This document shows positions 5,481 to 7,370 of a DNA stretch of 7,370 nucleotides, one piece after another. Numbering within the stretch: position 1 is the first letter of the stretch; the number at the start of each line of letters is the position of its first letter. Source of the DNA: an uncultured Aquimonas sp. (GTDB lineage: Bacteria; Pseudomonadota; Gammaproteobacteria; Xanthomonadales; Xanthomonadaceae); NCBI GenBank assembly GCA_946481615.1, contig CAMLOR010000163.1:1-7370 (forward strand), read 5' to 3'. The notes beneath the pieces were generated by a model, which saw only the letters and a list, made by a program, of their open reading frames with translations, made no database searches and was not told where the DNA came from. The position numbers were made by a program, and so were the translations under genes.

Positions 5481-6214
5481 GCCGGCGCCGCCAGTTCGAA
5501 TACATCGCCGCCGCGCGCGACGCGATGGCCGCGCGCGCGCAGCGTTTCGCCGTCGGCGGCCGAGCCGTAGTGGTAGAGCACGCACTGTTGCAGCAGCGGC
5601 GCGTCGTACTCGCGCTCGAGATCGTCGATGCCGCTGTGCGAAGGATTGCCGACCAGGCCGCAATCGTGCGCCACCAGTTCGCCCGCGGCGGCGTAGCGGC
5701 GCAGCATTTCCGGGATCGGCCGGGTGTCGCCGGTGTAGACGAAACTGCCGCGCAGCGCGAGCCCGAACGCGGTGTCGGGCTCGTGATGGCGCACGGGGAA
5801 GCTTTCGAACCACAGGCCTTCGTGCCAGAACCCGCGCGAATGCGGCACGGCGTGGAAGGCGTCCCACCAGTTGGCGCCGCCTTCGGCCAGCACGCCGGGA
5901 TAATCGCCCACGCGCTTCTGCACCCAGGGCACCAGTGCGGCCGGCACGAACAGGCGCGTCTTGCCCCGTCGCGCCTCGTCGAAGTAGAGCTTGTAGAACA
6001 GCCGCTCGAGCCCGCCGACGTGATCGAAGTGGGTATGCGTGAGGTACAACGCTCGCGGGGGCTCGCCGTAGTGATCGACGTAGGCCGTCAGCGCCTCGCT
6101 GCCGCAGTCGATCATCAGCAGCGGCGTGCCGTCGCGCTCGAGCACGGCACAGGCGTTGCCCAGCTCCAGCGCCTGGGCGCTGCCTACGCCGAGGAAGCGC
6201 AGCGCGAGTTTCAC
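5477..6214 (-). CDS. MBL-fold (RNase Z/PhnP-like) metallo-hydrolase, substrate unknown
   Basis: This 245-residue cytoplasmic protein has no signal peptide. It starts MKLALRFLGVGSAQALELGN, the N-terminal strand pattern (FLGxGSA...N) of the RNase Z/phosphodiesterase branch of the metallo-beta-lactamase fold. Metal ligands are visible: THTHFDH with His60, His62, Asp64 and His65; His143/His144 (VRHHEPD); Asp163 (YTGDTRP); and His215 (LYHYG). A HDCGL...SHSG block (183-194) corresponds to the HE...HS region of RNase Z. The long flexible arm of true RNase Z is not obvious, so tRNA processing is not supported. The GTG start (6214-6212) overlaps the kdkA stop (GTGA) and has GGAGG four bases upstream; the stop overlaps moaA (ATGA). 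Context between LPS and molybdopterin genes does not give the substrate. Confidence 0.88.
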   Translation of the reverse strand: MKLALRFLGVGSAQALELGNACAVLERDGTPLLMIDCGSEALTAYVDHYGEPPRALYLTHTHFDHVGGLERLFYKLYFDEARRGKTRLFVPAALVPWVQKRVGDYPGVLAEGGANWWDAFHAVPHSRGFWHEGLWFESFPVRHHEPDTAFGLALRGSFVYTGDTRPIPEMLRRYAAAGELVAHDCGLVGNPSHSGIDDLEREYDAPLLQQCVLYHYGSAADGETLRARGHRVARGGDVFELAAPA

Positions 6215-6966
6215 GTCGCCTCCGCCGCGGACACCGCGGCCTGCGACTGCGAGTAGCCGCGCACCAGCGCCTCCCACGCCGCGGCGTAGCGTGCGTCGGC
6301 GGCCGCGCCCAGCTTGTGCAGCGAGCGTTGCAGGCGCTGCAGGTTGGCCTGCTGCCAACTGCGCGCCGGAGTCCGCAGTTCGCCGCGATCGAAATCGATC
6401 AGCCAGGCATCGTGCTGGTGGTCGAGCAGGATGTTGTGCGCGTTGAGGTCGGCATGGAACACGCCCTCGGCATGGAAGCGCGCGAGCGTCGCGCCCAGGC
6501 GTTCCCAGGTCTGCGCGGAAGGGAAATCGCCCGCGATGCGCTGCGCCAGCGTCTTCACGCCGGGCACCAGCGCGGTGAGCAGGTCGGCGCGGTAGAACAG
6601 GCCATCGCGTGCATAACCGGCCGCCAGCGGCGGCGGCACGCGCAGGCCGCGGCGCGCCAGTTCGTGCAGCAGGCGGAATTCGCGGAAGGAGCGCGTTTGC
6701 TCTTCGCCGCGCCACAGGTAGCGGTCGCGATTCACGCGCCCAACGAGCCCACCACGGCGATAGTGCCGCAGCACGCCGTGACCGAACGGGCCCTTCACGT
6801 ACCACACCGCGCCGCGACCGCCATCGCCGTTGCCGGGCTGGGCGCCCGGCCAGCGCGCAGGGTCGAAGGAATCCGCACCGGCTTGTGCGAAACGGTGGGC
6901 GTCGAACAGAATCGCGCCGTCTGCGGTGGCGCGGCGCGCGACGTCGTGGCTGGTCTGCGGGATCAC
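6211..6966 (-). CDS. kdkA: 3-deoxy-D-manno-octulosonic acid kinase (Kdo kinase)
   Basis: KdkA phosphorylates the 4-position of the Kdo residue on lipid IVA in the LPS inner core, on the cytoplasmic face of the inner membrane. The 251-residue protein shows FDPARW (34-39), GRGAVWYVKG (50-59), the highly typical LRHYRRGGLVGRVNRDRYLW in 66-85, EEQTRSFREFRLL (88-100), the catalytic loop FHADLNAHNILL (170-181) with Asp173 and Asn178, and the metal-binding LIDFDRG (189-195) with Asp191. This RIO/WaaP-like kinase architecture is that of KdkA/Lpx core kinases. The start is GTG at 6966-6964: an in-frame TAG at 6978-6976 excludes anything longer and no ATG follows for many codons. AAGG abuts the GTG directly, a poor ribosome binding site. 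It leads the six-gene run ending in moaE. Confidence 0.93.
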   Translation of the reverse strand: MIPQTSHDVARRATADGAILFDAHRFAQAGADSFDPARWPGAQPGNGDGGRGAVWYVKGPFGHGVLRHYRRGGLVGRVNRDRYLWRGEEQTRSFREFRLLHELARRGLRVPPPLAAGYARDGLFYRADLLTALVPGVKTLAQRIAGDFPSAQTWERLGATLARFHAEGVFHADLNAHNILLDHQHDAWLIDFDRGELRTPARSWQQANLQRLQRSLHKLGAAADARYAAAWEALVRGYSQSQAAVSAAEAT

Positions 6967-6983
6967 CCTTCGAGTCTACCAAG

Positions 6984-7370
6984 TTGATCGACGCCGCGAC
7001 CCCGCCGGAACGCCTGTGCCTGTTGCGCCTCTCCGCGCTCGGCGACGCCACCCACGTGGTGCCGCTGGTGCGCACGCTGCAGCGCGCCTGGCCCGACACA
7101 CGCCTGGCCTGGGTCATCGGCAAGGGCGAACGCCTCCTGCTCGAAGGCCTGGAAGGCGTCGAGTTCCACGTCTACGACAAGAAATCCGGCGTGGCCGGCA
7201 TGCGGCAATTGTGGAAGCAGCTGCGCGGCGCGCGCTTCGATGCGCTGCTGCAGATGCAGCTGGCACTGCGCGCCAACGTGCTCTCGCTCGGCATCCCCGC
7301 GGACCTGCGCATCGGCTACGACCGCGCGCGCAGCAAGGAAGGCCACGGCTGGTGCATCAACCGCCGCATC
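6984..7370 (+). CDS. Glycosyltransferase family 9 (heptosyltransferase/OpsX-like), N-terminal part
   Basis: An open frame of 129 codons runs to the right edge without a stop. The peptide contains ERLCLLRLSALGDATHVVPL (residues 9-28), the GT9/WaaC-WaaF N-terminal nucleotide-sugar transferase motif with Asp21 in the position of the catalytic Asp of heptosyltransferases. Next come VRTLQRAWPDTRLAWVIGKG (29-48), a LLEGLEGVEFHVYDKK segment, and later FDALLQMQLALRANVLS, LGIPADLRIGYDRARSKEGH, typical of the family. It resembles OpsX-type LPS core proteins of xanthomonads. The likely start is TTG at 6984; the frame is open further upstream but overlaps kdkA, and no good ribosome binding site is seen (only GAG at 6972-6974). 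Divergence from kdkA, also an LPS core gene, fits a shared pathway. Confidence 0.88.
   Translation, partial: MIDAATPPERLCLLRLSALGDATHVVPLVRTLQRAWPDTRLAWVIGKGERLLLEGLEGVEFHVYDKKSGVAGMRQLWKQLRGARFDALLQMQLALRANVLSLGIPADLRIGYDRARSKEGHGWCINRRI

Noticed and set aside
4041..5570. A 509-codon open frame on the plus strand opposite moaC and moaA.
   Set aside because: Stop-free antisense frames are expected in GC-rich genes. The translation is low-complexity Arg/Ala/Gln-rich without family motifs, while the minus strand holds unmistakable MoaC and MoaA.
5477..7123. Long upstream extension of the MBL hydrolase frame across kdkA.
   Set aside because: The extension is an out-of-frame reading of the well-conserved kdkA gene; the FLGxGSA start of the MBL fold sits right after the GTG at 6214, which has its own ribosome binding site.
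6963..7346. A 127-codon minus-strand frame at the right end.
   Set aside because: It is antisense to the GT9 gene, whose RLSALGD motif and long open frame are much stronger evidence.
1..7370. CRISPR arrays, IS elements, phage or defence genes.
   Set aside because: No regularly spaced direct repeats, no transposase or integrase motifs, and all substantial frames are accounted for by housekeeping, LPS and molybdopterin genes.

Overview
The window looks like a chromosomal segment of a high-GC gammaproteobacterium, most likely Xanthomonadaceae/Lysobacteraceae. This rests on strong GC bias at third codon positions, a Kdo kinase of the KdkA type, an OpsX-like family 9 glycosyltransferase beside it, and a dnaX-ybaB-recR cluster. 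The taxonomic call is an inference from remembered protein families; no search was run.

Layout: (1) 1-2887, minus strand: a replication/recombination operon read dnaX, ybaB, recR and then the start of a HIT-family gene cut by the window edge, with gaps of 24, 4 and 10 bases. (2) 2888-3332: a plus-strand stable-RNA unit. A consensus-like sigma70 promoter with a perfect TATAAT is followed by a short leader hairpin, tRNA-Ser(GGA) with encoded CCA, and, only about ten bases later, the 4.5S signal recognition particle RNA (ffs). (3) 3333-6966, minus strand: a tightly packed six-gene run read kdkA, an RNase Z-like metallo-beta-lactamase-fold hydrolase, moaA, moaC, moaD, moaE. Every junction either overlaps or abuts. 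(4) 6984-7370, plus strand: the first 129 codons of a heptosyltransferase-like (GT9, OpsX-like) gene, divergent from kdkA across 17 bases.

Functionally, dnaX supplies the clamp-loader tau subunit, and recR and ybaB act in recombination/DNA binding. The tRNA/ffs unit serves translation and co-translational membrane targeting. moaA, moaC, moaD and moaE make molybdopterin from GTP. kdkA and the GT9 gene belong to the lipopolysaccharide inner core. The MBL hydrolase joining the LPS and molybdopterin genes has no assigned substrate.

The content is mostly housekeeping and I see no defence system, phage, IS element or CRISPR array. The points most worth a second look are degenerate interspersed-repeat copies inside the dnaX linker, the tRNA-Ser/ffs shared transcript, a TGA-TTG junction at which the codons for MoaA's essential Gly-Gly tail also form the moaC ribosome binding site, and the orphan MBL hydrolase coupled to moaA.
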